This document shows, piece by piece, positions 29,652 to 38,629 of a stretch of 38,907 bases of DNA (within the stretch, counting starts at the first letter, position 1; each line of letters begins with the position of its first letter). Made by a program: the position numbers and the translations under genes. The notes under the pieces are model-generated. The model made no database searches, had not been told where the DNA came from, and worked only from the letters and a program-made list of their open reading frames with translations. Source of the stretch: a virus; the IMG/VR virus record IMGVR_UViG_3300042465_004706, positions 1-38,907 of that record. One strand, given 5' to 3'.

Positions 29652-30848
29652 CTAGTAAGTGTAAACCATGTTCATGCGTTGGATCTGACCCTGCTGGCGA
29701 ATCAACACATCAATCTGTTGCTGTACTGCAAACTCAGCCATGCCCTCAAGCGCGTCCGCTTCAGACGCACGGCCTTCTGAACGCAGGAAGTCAGCACTTA
29801 CAGAATTAACAAGGTAGCTCTTAAACCGAAAAGGCATTTCCATTAGTCTCCAAGAGAAACTTGGATTTGCCGGGAGCACACCAATAGCAGCAGCCGAATA
29901 GGCATTCCAGAAGTTGCCAGCTACAGGCAAGTTCTTGCTGGGAGGATTGTAAGCAGAGCTACCTTGGTTCGGGTCGTAGTAAACCTGCGAACCAGCAGAA
30001 TAGGCCAGCGTTGGGTCGTACCTAGTGCCAAACAAGAACGGTGCCGTTGATCTAAGCAGCACAAACTTGGAGTTGAAGTTTGCAAACCTAAGCACAAAGA
30101 GATCCTGGCTCAAGAACTGCGTGGACACAGTTGTGTCTGTGTCCAGATTGGGCATGTTCTCAACCGTGTAAGACTCTTCCCTGTTGCGCGTGCCCTTGCG
30201 TGGATCTCCATTCCAGCAGCCAATTGCCTGCCCGGCTACCACCACAAGCGGCTGTGGGTTGTTCACAAACTCCAGTGTTGAGCCGCTGATTGCAGTCCAC
30301 TGAGGCGTGCCCCATGGCGCCTGAACCGTAATTGAAGTGATGTACGGGTCCGTTGTTGGATCGCCTACCGTAAACTCAAACGTGTATTGCTGAGCCGCAG
30401 CAGAAACCAAAACATCCTCTTCATTAAGAATAAAGAAGGGATTGATTATGTTTGCGTATGTGTCACCAATCGTGCCCTTCTGCCAAGCCTGCTCAGAAAA
30501 GTCCCTGAGGTAAACTCTCGGGTAGTTTGTAGCCAGTGTGATGACTACAGGAATGGTATTTTCTGCATTCTGAAAATACAGAGGTTCTCCGTTTTCCTGA
30601 AGCAACTCATTGCCGTTTTCCAACAAAACAGGAATGGGAGCAGCAACAACATTGCTGATAAGTGTGCCAGGCCAGAGTTGCTGGATCTCCTGAATATCGG
30701 GCCAATCTTCCCGATCCCAGATCATGCTTAACCGGCGGTTCGTGAAATCGCGGATGGCTGCAAAGGACTTGTCATTTAGCGTGTTTCTATCCAAGCCAAT
30801 AAGTTGGCATGACTCTGCTAGAATTGCGCTAAATGGTACGGTCTTCAT
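29652..30848 (-). CDS. Connector/tail protein, adaptor-like
   Basis: A 398-aa protein starting MKTVPFSAILAESCQLIGLD, then NRRLSMIWDREDWPDIQEIQ. The middle has a YTFEFTVGDPT region and the C-terminal half GYxxRFGTRYDPTLAYSAG-like and EFAVQQQIDVLIRQQGQ segments. The place after the capsid gene and before the adhesins fits a head-tail adaptor or tail tubular A-type role. Sequence resemblance alone does not prove it. Confidence 0.5.
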   Translation of the reverse strand: MKTVPFSAILAESCQLIGLDRNTLNDKSFAAIRDFTNRRLSMIWDREDWPDIQEIQQLWPGTLISNVVAAPIPVLLENGNELLQENGEPLYFQNAENTIPVVITLATNYPRVYLRDFSEQAWQKGTIGDTYANIINPFFILNEEDVLVSAAAQQYTFEFTVGDPTTDPYITSITVQAPWGTPQWTAISGSTLEFVNNPQPLVVVAGQAIGCWNGDPRKGTRNREESYTVENMPNLDTDTTVSTQFLSQDLFVLRFANFNSKFVLLRSTAPFLFGTRYDPTLAYSAGSQVYYDPNQGSSAYNPPSKNLPVAGNFWNAYSAAAIGVLPANPSFSWRLMEMPFRFKSYLVNSVSADFLRSEGRASEADALEGMAEFAVQQQIDVLIRQQGQIQRMNMVYTY

Positions 30849-31168
30849 TTACTTGGAGGTGCCCACCCTACACTGATTTCCTTAACGCCGCCACTATTTA
30901 CCTTACACTCTGGATTGTCACGCAAGAACTCATCCATGAATGCTTTGTCATTCCAACATCCGTATCCAAGTTTCTGACCCCAAAAGTGATAAGCAGTGCC
31001 GGGAATGGTGGCTATTTTCTGCCCAAGTCCTTCCACAGATTTGTGCCGCTCTTTATTGAACTTGGCAATCTGCTTGGCCTCGACTCTTGCCTGCACCTTG
31101 TTTCGCTCCCAGCCGGTGCGAAGTTCTTTCTCCAATTCTCCAACAAGATTTTCAGGGATACTGATCAT
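30845..31168 (-). CDS. Conserved late protein (YHFWGQKLGY type)
   Basis: A 107-aa protein with basic helical RVEAKQIAKFNKERHKSVEG, then AYHFWGQKLGYGCWNDKAFM. I recall similar short proteins in uncultured aquatic phages at the head-tail junction. The function is unknown. Its stop overlaps the next start by four bases. Confidence 0.6.
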   Translation of the reverse strand: MISIPENLVGELEKELRTGWERNKVQARVEAKQIAKFNKERHKSVEGLGQKIATIPGTAYHFWGQKLGYGCWNDKAFMDEFLRDNPECKVNSGGVKEISVGWAPPSK

Positions 31169-31401
31169 ACGCGAGCCATGAAAGTTGTGCCAGGACCAGG
31201 AACCAAAGGAAGCCTTCCGTTTGCGTCATAAATGCCACTGTATGGGTTAATCTTGTCCTCTGGCATGGCAGACCCGTCTGTGCCTTCAGGACCGCTGCTA
31301 GCGGGCTTCCTGTAGGCTAGGGCCACCAAGTTAGCAGGGGCCTGTACCCCAGTGTAGCGTTGAATTAGTTCTGGAATTATTGGTATTGGAAGTACAGTCA
31401 T
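31165..31401 (-). CDS. Small hypothetical protein after the capsid gene
   Basis: A 78-aa protein. PIIPELIQRYTGVQAPANLV (about residues 7-26), a Pro/Gly-rich centre, then LPLVPGPGTTFMARV. No family is recognised. Its ATG at 31401 abuts the T run of a terminator-like hairpin, so its expression may be limited by read-through from the capsid gene. Confidence 0.5.
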   Translation of the reverse strand: MTVLPIPIIPELIQRYTGVQAPANLVALAYRKPASSGPEGTDGSAMPEDKINPYSGIYDANGRLPLVPGPGTTFMARV

Positions 31402-31426
31402 AAAAAGTGACTGCTTACGGCAGTCA
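31401..31426 (-). terminator. Terminator-like hairpin after the capsid gene
   Basis: Read leftward, TGACTGC-CGTAA-GCAGTCA gives a perfect 7-bp stem with a 5-base loop, followed by CTTTTTA just before the ATG at 31401. This is a standard rho-independent form. It probably limits transcription beyond the capsid gene, which gives more capsid than tail proteins. Confidence 0.75.
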
Positions 31427-31554
31427 GTCGGAATCTAGTTGGTTAAAGACTCAATGTTCTTCGTCTGGATGAAAGTGTGCCGTCTCTCCGGCTGTCACAC
31501 CACTTTTTCAGCACCACTTATTGTGCCACAGAACGCAGGTGTCGCGGAAGTCTA
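31427..31554. other. Gene-free spacer after the capsid gene
   Basis: 128 bp between the terminator and the capsid stop. It contains a second imperfect hairpin (31475-31500: GTGTG ... CACAC around CCG/CGG pairs) and two AGTGGTG units near 31499-31523. No convincing gene. It may be part of the 3' end of the capsid mRNA. Confidence 0.5.
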
Positions 31555-32631
31555 CTAAGCAGCGTTGTAGTCGAACTTGCCGAGACCCAGCGGGTTCCCA
31601 ACAACCAGACCAGCAACAGCTTCAACCAAACGGCCAGGTCCACCGCCGTTATCGGACAGCGCAGTGACCTGAGCCACGTTGCCGCCATAACGCACTTCAA
31701 TGAGGTTCATGTCAAGCACAAGACCCTTGAACGCCGTGGGCGTGTAGGTCGTGCCAGACACAGTCCCGATGAAGGTGGTCGGGTGCAAGCGCACCGTTCC
31801 AAAGTCACCCTGGAACACGTCCAGCGACTGGATGTAGGTGTCAGCAGCGGCATCACGCTGGAAGGTCTGCACCTTCGTTGCGCCGGCGCCGGTCACGCCC
31901 ACAGTGGAAGTGGTGGTCAGGGAAGTGGTTCCGAGAAGGCCGGTGAACGCCCTTTTCAAATCCGTCCCAACAATGCAGTCGAAGGAAGTGTAGTGACCAG
32001 TCTGATCAAAGACCGATTTGAGCAGGCCCTGCACAACGGCGTCCGTCAGCGAAGTCCCAAGCGCAGTGCCCGTGCCCACGATGGAATTCAAAGGAGTACG
32101 GAAGATCAAGGGAATGTCACCAGGAGTCGGAGTGCCCGTGCCAGCATTGCTGATCCAAGTCTGCGCGCCGGCGGTCCGGTAAGCCACAGTCTGGTTGCCA
32201 GTGTCAAGCTGGGACACCTGATTGGAGGTCATCGTGACTTCCATGTCGCGCTTGATCCCGGTGATTGCCTTTGCCACGTTGTCAGCCAGTTCATCACGCA
32301 CACCAGCAACATCGGCGATGTCCTGAGTGAGCTTGGAAACACGGATTGCGCGGCGATAGATCTGGGCGTAGTTGGCCAACTCAGCGCGGTAGCCAACAAC
32401 GTAGTTGGTAACGCCACTGGTCAGGTTTACGTCAAGACCGTCCGGCACGCCGCCCACTTCAGGAATGGGAAGGCTGTCAGACTGCCAACGGAAGAACATA
32501 TTGCCGGGCTTAGAGCCCTTCTTAGCCATCGACGTGAAGGGCGTGTCCTTGGCGTCAACCAAGGCGATCATGTCCATCAAGTCTTCGCGCTTACCGCGCC
32601 CCGAGAGATTAGGTTCAGTGAGAGAAGCCAT
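31555..32631 (-). CDS. Major capsid protein, SU10/DUF5309 type
   Basis: A 358-aa protein. NLSGRGKREDLMDMIALVDA and DTPFTSMAKKGSKPGNMFFR at the start, GYRAELANYAQIYRRAIRVS (about residues 80-99), and VRDELADNVAKAITGIKRDM mark the SU10 major head protein family (DUF5309), which has the HK97 fold. It ends in DYNAA. The leader is TTTTTAATTATATG, AT-rich without a Shine-Dalgarno site. It lies right after the scaffold-like gene and is followed by a terminator-like hairpin. Confidence 0.85.
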   Translation of the reverse strand: MASLTEPNLSGRGKREDLMDMIALVDAKDTPFTSMAKKGSKPGNMFFRWQSDSLPIPEVGGVPDGLDVNLTSGVTNYVVGYRAELANYAQIYRRAIRVSKLTQDIADVAGVRDELADNVAKAITGIKRDMEVTMTSNQVSQLDTGNQTVAYRTAGAQTWISNAGTGTPTPGDIPLIFRTPLNSIVGTGTALGTSLTDAVVQGLLKSVFDQTGHYTSFDCIVGTDLKRAFTGLLGTTSLTTTSTVGVTGAGATKVQTFQRDAAADTYIQSLDVFQGDFGTVRLHPTTFIGTVSGTTYTPTAFKGLVLDMNLIEVRYGGNVAQVTALSDNGGGPGRLVEAVAGLVVGNPLGLGKFDYNAA

Positions 32632-32664
32632 ATAATTAAAAATTACTGCGTTTTACTGCGTGAA

Positions 32665-33645
32665 CTAAACAAAGTTCATTGCTTTTACTAGGTCCGTCAA
32701 ACCATCACGACTGCCACCGGTTCTTGCGAACTGTTGCTTGGCCTTTGTCCGATCTCCATTAGGAGCCTGAGAAGGTGGAGCTTTTGCTGAACTTGGTTGA
32801 ACCGGTGCCCTACGAATTGGTTGACTTTGGGCTTTGCCCTTTGTCTTCAATTCTGAGTAGGTTTTAGCACCAAGAACCATCAAGCCCGTCAAATGTTTCC
32901 AATCTGCTCTGCGCTTTTTAAGCTCAGGGAAGTCACGAATAATCTGTTGAGCAACTTGGTACTCTTCAGTTTCTTGCTTTCCCCACCAAGGAAAATCAGA
33001 TGTGACCTGTGCGTCTGCCTGTGCCTGCTGTTGCAGGTAGTTCAGCCGTGCAGGAAGCTCGATCTCCTTGCGCTTCATTGCCGTGCGCCTCATTGCTCTG
33101 ACATCTCTGTCTGAAAGCTCTTGTTCCGTGCCATCAGGCAACGTAATTACGCCTCCATCCATGTTGTCTTCGCACCACAACAAGACTTCTACAGCTTTGT
33201 CGTACTCGCCTTTAACCTGGTCAAAGGTGTTAAGGGTTTCCGCAAACTCTGTTTGATCCTGTTGCTTTGCAGGAACAGAAGACTTTGCAGTCTCAAGTTC
33301 TTGCTGAAGCTCAGCCAAACGCGCCTTATGCGACTCTAATTCAGATTGGGCAGCCTTCTTCGCAGCAACTAATTTGTTAATGCGCTTCTGGACACCCTTG
33401 GTCAAAGAACTACTGTCGTGATGTTCGGAATCATCATCAGCCTGCTGATCGTCCTCTGAAGAGGAATCCACCGCTTCTGACTCATCCTGCCCCTGTGTGG
33501 CCGGAGCTGCCTCCTCCTCGTCAAGGAAGCTGGATTTAAGAAGATCACTAAGACCTCTTTCGTCCATTAAACCGAGTTTCTGAGCAACGGGAGTTTCTGC
33601 TGCCTCCTGATTCCCGGAATCAGGCTGTGCTTCGTTTTCGTTCAT
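32665..33645 (-). CDS. Scaffold-like protein
   Basis: A 326-aa protein. A very acidic N-terminal region (about residues 1-80), a coiled coil (85-125, ELESHKARLAELQQELETAK), a charged middle, and a basic Pro/Ala end. Composition and the position between portal and capsid genes are typical of capsid scaffolding proteins. There is no family motif that I can name. Confidence 0.65.
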   Translation of the reverse strand: MNENEAQPDSGNQEAAETPVAQKLGLMDERGLSDLLKSSFLDEEEAAPATQGQDESEAVDSSSEDDQQADDDSEHHDSSSLTKGVQKRINKLVAAKKAAQSELESHKARLAELQQELETAKSSVPAKQQDQTEFAETLNTFDQVKGEYDKAVEVLLWCEDNMDGGVITLPDGTEQELSDRDVRAMRRTAMKRKEIELPARLNYLQQQAQADAQVTSDFPWWGKQETEEYQVAQQIIRDFPELKKRRADWKHLTGLMVLGAKTYSELKTKGKAQSQPIRRAPVQPSSAKAPPSQAPNGDRTKAKQQFARTGGSRDGLTDLVKAMNFV

Positions 33646-33709
33646 GCGGTTAAGGTCGCAAGTTCCTTATTGATACAATCCAGTAACGCTGGAAGGCCCG
33701 TTATTAGCG

Positions 33710-33961
33710 TTATGCCAAATCTTTTTCTTCAGTCAAGCCATTTAGTTTTAATGCTTCTTGTCTTAGTGTTAAAAGTGTTGAGTAAACTAGATTAACTCCA
33801 TCTGCTTGACCGCAAGCGTGGATACGGTCTTCGCCTTTGACATTATTGCCAACCGCAGACATCCAGAGTTGCTCTTGCATCTGTTGGATCGTCTCCATAA
33901 TCTGATCCCACATGTGGTTCTTGCCGGCAAAGCCGTAAGCCGCTCGTTCGCTTTGTGTCAT
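33710..33961 (-). CDS. Small hypothetical protein between portal and scaffold
   Basis: An 83-aa protein from the ATG at 33961: MTQSERAAYGFAGKNHMWDQ, a helical middle (IMETIQQMQEQLWMSAVGNN) and a charged end. Its helical pattern fits a small head-module accessory. No family is recognised. A 7-bp inverted repeat (33684-33690 with 33706-33712) follows its stop, without a T run. Confidence 0.55.
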   Translation of the reverse strand: MTQSERAAYGFAGKNHMWDQIMETIQQMQEQLWMSAVGNNVKGEDRIHACGQADGVNLVYSTLLTLRQEALKLNGLTEEKDLA

Positions 33962-33962
33962 A

Positions 33963-36080
33963 TTACTGCCCAGGTTGCTGCTGCATTGGCGTAACTCCAA
34001 GCCTACCAATCTGTGCGTTCTGTTGCTGCATGACGCTCATTTGCAGGTTCTTAACATAGTTCTCAAACAGAGCTTGGAAGTTTTCATCTGCCTGAAGCGC
34101 GGCTTGAGCCTTGGGATTGTTTTGCATGACCTGCTGGGCAAACTGCATCTTGGTCTGCGCAGCGGGATCGTTCTCCTGATACAGGGCTTCGTTGCCCAGA
34201 AGCATCATGCCAATGTCGGTCTGAACATCCTTAAACATCTTTTGGGATGCCTGCTCCTGATTCATGATAAGTTCACCGGCCATTTCTGGGGCGATAGCTT
34301 GAATCAGCATCTCAGTAATCCGATTAGCATTAAGCACTCCACCCGTGTCCATCTGCTTAATCTTGGTAAGGAAGTCCACTTTCTGAGCAATGTATTCCTT
34401 GTCCAAGTTCATCACGTCAAAACGGACATTGATGTCAAACTCGTTGTGGATCTCAGACAGGTTCTGCGGCAACACGCCGCCAGTGATGCGCTGAATCTCC
34501 TGCGCTGGCATGTACTGACAGCACAGGGAGAACATCTGCCGGAACACTGAGCGCCAGGATAGTAGCCACGAGTTGACCAGTGCCTGCTGAAGCATCTGGG
34601 TGGTCATTGGCATTACGTTGGGATTTGCCGTTCCAAAGTAGGCTGCGTGCTGCTGTTCAACACGCTGGATCAAGTTAAACGCTACGGTAGGTTCACGAGC
34701 CGGCGGCTCCATGAAGGTGTAATCGTTCTGGTTGGTCACCGGCAGCGACACACCTGGGCCGATCTTGTTGATGGCGCCAACGCGCTTAACTACCTTGATG
34801 GGCGGCAGCGTCGAGAATGCTGTGTGATCGCGGATCGAGTCATGCTGGGCCTTGATTTCATCCTGATCGGTGGTTGCCAACTCTGGGATGCCACGGGTGT
34901 CCGTGATAGCGCGGCGAATTTGCTCCCGGCGGAACTCCACAAAGGGGTACTCGCCATGGGCGTAGTCAAGACGCTCGTGAATGGCCCACGAATCTCCATC
35001 GGACTGCCGGTTAGACGCAGCCTGAGGGCAGATAACAGTGTAAAAGATCGCAGGAGCATCACCATCAAGACTCTTGGTGTAGCAGTAAACGATCTCCACC
35101 ATGTTCATGTAGTTTACACCGTTGTAAACCATCATCGTCGTAGTCGGGAGCAGGTTGATGTTGTAGTAGCTGCTGGATTTGCCCAACTGCTGCAACGCAC
35201 GCTCTACCCAGTCTGGGTTCCAGCCTTCTGTCGTGATTTTTTCACGCAACTCCACCTCTGACATCCAAGTCCGGCGGAAAATTACCCGAGACCGTTGCAG
35301 GTCCGCGGTTTCAGGGGGAAATATGATCTCATCCCACGGCTTGAGAGCTACAATCTCAGGTAAGTTCTTACTGACGTACTCCTCATCCATGGAGGTCATG
35401 CCAGTCTTGGCAAGCTCACGGACCATGCGCTTAGCGTCAGAAGCCTTTAGTGTAGGCATGGCAGCCTGCATGATCTCTGCTGCCTGCTCTGGGGCGCTCA
35501 CAATCAACTGCGGCAACTCCATCAAGACCTGGCTGCCTGATTGCTGCGCCAATCCCATGATCTGCTCCATCGAGATCTCTTGGGTACGAACACTGATGTT
35601 CTGCTGCCACCCCACAAAGAAGGCGCTCCAGCCGTACTGAAGTGCGTACTGTGCGCCAAGGGTAGCCTCCTTGTAAAGCTGCTGGGGCATCTTGCAGTCA
35701 CGAATCCAACGAAGCAAGGTTGTCCCAATCTGGGAGACCGGCATGTCGGTAAGTTCCGTGCCATTGGCTCGAAGCTCCGCCTTTTGGAAGGCACCTACAA
35801 GCAGGGAGGTAAGCTCGTTACAGGTAGCGTCGATTAGGCGTGCTCGCACGTCAGAAGCACCTTCAAACGGCCAAGCAGGGTCACCTTGTGAACGGTTCTC
35901 AGAGTGTTTCTTGCCGTCATCGGTCTGACCGGGCCACCGGCAGAAGCGAATATTGTCAAACTTGGTGACCAGATTGCCCTGGCTAGAGTTAATCATCGCA
36001 CGATTATACTCACTCAAAAGCTCTCCAACATGTGGCTTGTCAGAGGCAATTGCCAGAACGTCTGTGTTTGTGTTCAACAT
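33963..36080 (-). CDS. Portal protein
   Basis: A 705-aa protein. WPFEGASDVRARLIDATCNE (about residues 72-91), WIRDCKMPQQLYKEATLGAQ, then WDEIIFPPETADLQRS and PFVEFRREQIRR, and Gln-rich helices at the end (QQQNAQIGRLGVTPMQQQPG). The length and segments fit podovirus-type portals, the ring at the capsid vertex through which DNA passes. It sits between the large terminase and the scaffold-like gene. The ATG follows TATTAAAGGT. Confidence 0.8.
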   Translation of the reverse strand: MLNTNTDVLAIASDKPHVGELLSEYNRAMINSSQGNLVTKFDNIRFCRWPGQTDDGKKHSENRSQGDPAWPFEGASDVRARLIDATCNELTSLLVGAFQKAELRANGTELTDMPVSQIGTTLLRWIRDCKMPQQLYKEATLGAQYALQYGWSAFFVGWQQNISVRTQEISMEQIMGLAQQSGSQVLMELPQLIVSAPEQAAEIMQAAMPTLKASDAKRMVRELAKTGMTSMDEEYVSKNLPEIVALKPWDEIIFPPETADLQRSRVIFRRTWMSEVELREKITTEGWNPDWVERALQQLGKSSSYYNINLLPTTTMMVYNGVNYMNMVEIVYCYTKSLDGDAPAIFYTVICPQAASNRQSDGDSWAIHERLDYAHGEYPFVEFRREQIRRAITDTRGIPELATTDQDEIKAQHDSIRDHTAFSTLPPIKVVKRVGAINKIGPGVSLPVTNQNDYTFMEPPAREPTVAFNLIQRVEQQHAAYFGTANPNVMPMTTQMLQQALVNSWLLSWRSVFRQMFSLCCQYMPAQEIQRITGGVLPQNLSEIHNEFDINVRFDVMNLDKEYIAQKVDFLTKIKQMDTGGVLNANRITEMLIQAIAPEMAGELIMNQEQASQKMFKDVQTDIGMMLLGNEALYQENDPAAQTKMQFAQQVMQNNPKAQAALQADENFQALFENYVKNLQMSVMQQQNAQIGRLGVTPMQQQPGQ

Positions 36081-36084
36081 ACCT

Positions 36085-37806
36085 TTAATAGCTCCCGCAC
36101 TTATTAAACTTTTGCCACGAATTGTTTAATGCTCCTGTGTGGCTAGGTTGCATTACCACAAGATAGCCGAGAGCGTCAATTGGATCTTTACAGGCACCCT
36201 TCTGGCCATCGTGCCCTGTCCACTCTCTGAGTGAGTAAATGAGGTTCTGACAGCTTTCATGCACCATTAACCGCGGATGGTTCTTTTCAGAGTCAATATC
36301 CGCGTCTCTGTCGTAGCAGAGTAAGTCATTGACGATTAAAACGCGCTCATCAACTGATACGCTAGCAGCAGGCTGGAAATAAAGAGGTTCACTAGCGTCC
36401 AAAAGAAGATCCAACAGGGTGACTCCTCCTTCTTTACTTGTTGTCTCCGTTCCTGCGCTTCTTGGGTCGATGTAGCGTTCTGCGATCTCCTCACGTTTGT
36501 CATCATGTGTTTCTAGTGACCAGACAAGTTCAGTGTACTCGTTAATTCCACGACCGCCGCCACTTCTCTGTGCGGGGCCGGGACGACCGTCAGCTTTATC
36601 ACTCGGCAGCGCCCATTCCCCGTAGCTTTGATCGGGCCACTCCCGGTAGACCCACACTGTACCATGCGCGTCCACCCTAGCCCAAAGCATGAACCAGTTT
36701 CGGGCGCCGGCAGGATCAGCCACCATGTAGTTTGTCCCTTCAGGACAGTGGTCCGTAACGCTATCTGTGAAGATATTCTTGTCCCCGAACATAGGGAACT
36801 GGCTGCCGGCAGTCTGTTCTGCCCAGCCGTAAGCACGGATCTTAATGTCATGCGTGCTGCGTCCCTTCAAGGTCTGCTGCATCCGCTCCCAGTTGTTGTA
36901 GGGGTTGAGTTTACTGTGGAACCAGATGCAGGCGTGCTTCCCGTAGACGCCTTCCGCGGTGTAGGGCATGTGCCCCTTGGGTACGCCAATGACGTTGCTG
37001 TGCGGCAAAAGCTCACTCTCCTTCCAGGTCTTAATGCGGCTGGTAGAGATGAACTCCTTCACGGTCTGCGTGTAGCCAAGGATGGGCGTGAAGGTGACGA
37101 GCAGTTTTCCGTTACGGGTAATCAAGCGGTACTTTAACGTTTCCAGCCAATCTGCCGGCACAAGCTCGTCGCACCAGACAAAGTCTACCTCGCCACCTTC
37201 AACGACCTTGATGTCCTGGCTGTAGTTCAGGAACCAGATCTGGTTGCCGTTGTAGACCGCGGTATTGTCTGAGAAACCGTTCTTCTGGGTCCAGCTAACC
37301 TGGGTGCTCTTGCTGCGCTTGGCTTCTTTGAGTTCCGGTGGCAGGTACTTCTGAAACACATTCTGCTGCATGGACACGCTCGTCATGTTAGTCGTGTGCA
37401 GGCACCAGATGTTGAGGCCGCGCTTCTTAAACTTGTCCTTGATCCAGTCCGGGGCAAAGCCGTTTAGGTCAGCGCCCACAAAAGCCTGGGCGATTCGCTT
37501 AGCAGCGTACTCAGTCTTGCCAGCCCGGTTGCCGCCAAGGATGAGCATTTCGGAGTGCGTGTTAAGCAGGTTGTCAGCATCCTTCCAAGACTCCAGTTCC
37601 GTGCCGTAGCGGTGAGGGTCAGACTGCTCAGCCCTGACACGCTGCTCGCGCATGAGAAAGAGGCGCATGACCTCCTCTGCGCCCACGTTCTCAATCATCC
37701 GCTGGCGCTGCGCTTCGTCAGGGGTTGGCATCAAGGGATGCTCAAGCAGCGGGTAGGTAAGAATCTTCTGGAAAAGTTTGGCTTTTTGATCGTCAAGGGT
37801 TGACAT
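36085..37806 (-). CDS. terL: Large terminase subunit
   Basis: A 573-aa packaging motor. MLILGGNRAGKTEYAAKRIA (about residues 87-106) is the Walker A region. GEVDFVWCDE (about 206-215) is Walker B with the catalytic Glu. ADPAGARNWFMLWARVDAHG (about 361-380) starts the nuclease domain with its first Asp, and KDPIDALGYLV near the end gives a late acidic residue. ATP-driven translocation and genome cutting are the family functions. The N-terminal extension of about 85 residues is typical. It is the first late gene. Confidence 0.88.
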   Translation of the reverse strand: MSTLDDQKAKLFQKILTYPLLEHPLMPTPDEAQRQRMIENVGAEEVMRLFLMREQRVRAEQSDPHRYGTELESWKDADNLLNTHSEMLILGGNRAGKTEYAAKRIAQAFVGADLNGFAPDWIKDKFKKRGLNIWCLHTTNMTSVSMQQNVFQKYLPPELKEAKRSKSTQVSWTQKNGFSDNTAVYNGNQIWFLNYSQDIKVVEGGEVDFVWCDELVPADWLETLKYRLITRNGKLLVTFTPILGYTQTVKEFISTSRIKTWKESELLPHSNVIGVPKGHMPYTAEGVYGKHACIWFHSKLNPYNNWERMQQTLKGRSTHDIKIRAYGWAEQTAGSQFPMFGDKNIFTDSVTDHCPEGTNYMVADPAGARNWFMLWARVDAHGTVWVYREWPDQSYGEWALPSDKADGRPGPAQRSGGGRGINEYTELVWSLETHDDKREEIAERYIDPRSAGTETTSKEGGVTLLDLLLDASEPLYFQPAASVSVDERVLIVNDLLCYDRDADIDSEKNHPRLMVHESCQNLIYSLREWTGHDGQKGACKDPIDALGYLVVMQPSHTGALNNSWQKFNKCGSY

Positions 37807-38275
37807 GCTGTTTGGTTTTTGAGAATTTTGTGTTGCGCTCCAACATAGGAAGCGCCGCGTAGCCGCAGGTCAACCTGAAACAGGGAACTACCGGTGAAGA
37901 CATGGTTCCGGGTATTCCTCTAGACCCGGATTAAAGATCGCTGATGTTCAAGAATCAGTGAGTGCTGCATAGTCACCTGCGATAAAGGTAATGCTTGGCT
38001 GAACGGGTAGCCATGGGCAAAGACTATGATATGCGACGCGACAACGACACTTATACGGAAGTGTAACGCTTCACTTTTGAGCACTACCCCCAATTCTAGG
38101 TGGCTAACACTCAGTCTTGGGGGTACTATGCTCAGTCGCCAAGCTTCTCCTTACCGGAAGTGTTTAAGCTTCGTTAGTGAGGGCTGCGCTTCGCAGCGCG
38201 AACAGCCTTAAGGTAGCTAATCTAGTGTGGCTACACACTGGATTGAAAGCCGGTTAAGACTGGTTAAGAACGTCC
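37807..38275. ncRNA. Candidate structured RNA or packaging region
   Basis: 469 bp without a gene between the terminase start and the stop of the pre-terminase gene. At least five inverted repeats occur: TCCGGGT/ACCCGGA (37907-37930), ACACTT/AAGTGT (38047-38064), a 14-bp stem GAGCA-TACCCCCAA with its partner (38079-38133), GGCTGCG.../...CAGCC (38182-38207) and AATC-TAGTGTG/CACACT-GATT (38219-38244). None has a T run on either strand. The density of stems suggests a folded leader or non-coding RNA, or a terminase recognition site. It matches no RNA class I know. Confidence 0.4.
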
Positions 38276-38629
38276 TTAGTGAATAGGTAGGGTTGCCACC
38301 TTGGCTAAGAATAAGACGCCATTCTTAACATTGATAATTTGATTCACTCTGATTTGGTTGCCCTTCTCGCCAACAAAGACTCTCCCTAGGGTATCCGTCT
38401 CCACAAAGCGTTGGTTAGCGTGTTTCTTAACGACCCTGGCTGCTCTAACGCTACCATCAAGAGACGCCGGCCTAATTATGATCGGCTCCATGTCCTGCTT
38501 GTGCTCCACAAGACTGGGATCAACCACGCTTAACGCGATCATATCGGTAGGTTCACCACTATGATTAGCACTTAAGTCGTTAAGATCGCTCTTAGCAAAG
38601 TTCTTAACGCTAAGATCAGTGTTAAGATC
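38252..38629. repeat. Cluster of GTTAAGA motifs
   Basis: GTTAAGA-type sequences occur at 38252-38260 and 38262-38270 (10 bases apart). As the reverse complement TTCTTAAC they occur at 38322-38329, 38424-38431 and 38601-38608. Further copies are at 38579-38587 and 38621-38629, with a variant GCTAAGATC at 38609-38617. Most lie inside the pre-terminase gene. They may be iterons of an origin or binding sites for a packaging or regulatory protein. Confidence 0.55.

Noticed and set aside
31477-32691. 404-codon rightward open frame antisense to the capsid gene
   Set aside because: It lies opposite a clear SU10-type capsid gene, has low-complexity, His/Arg/Ser-heavy composition and no leader. Long antisense frames arise from the codon bias of the real gene.
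33684-33712. Terminator after the small gene at 33710
   Set aside because: A 7-bp inverted repeat is present without a T run, so termination is not supported.
34647-35261. 204-codon rightward frame inside the portal gene
   Set aside because: Antisense shadow of the portal. No family resemblance or start signal.
37981-38064. Group I intron, hammerhead or tRNA in the pre-terminase gap
   Set aside because: Partial resemblances only (an AGACTATGATATGC word, a CTGATG word, a GTTCAAG word). The full conserved cores and a tRNA cloverleaf are missing.
38219-38244. Terminator for the pre-terminase gene
   Set aside because: The hairpin is good but no T run follows on either strand.
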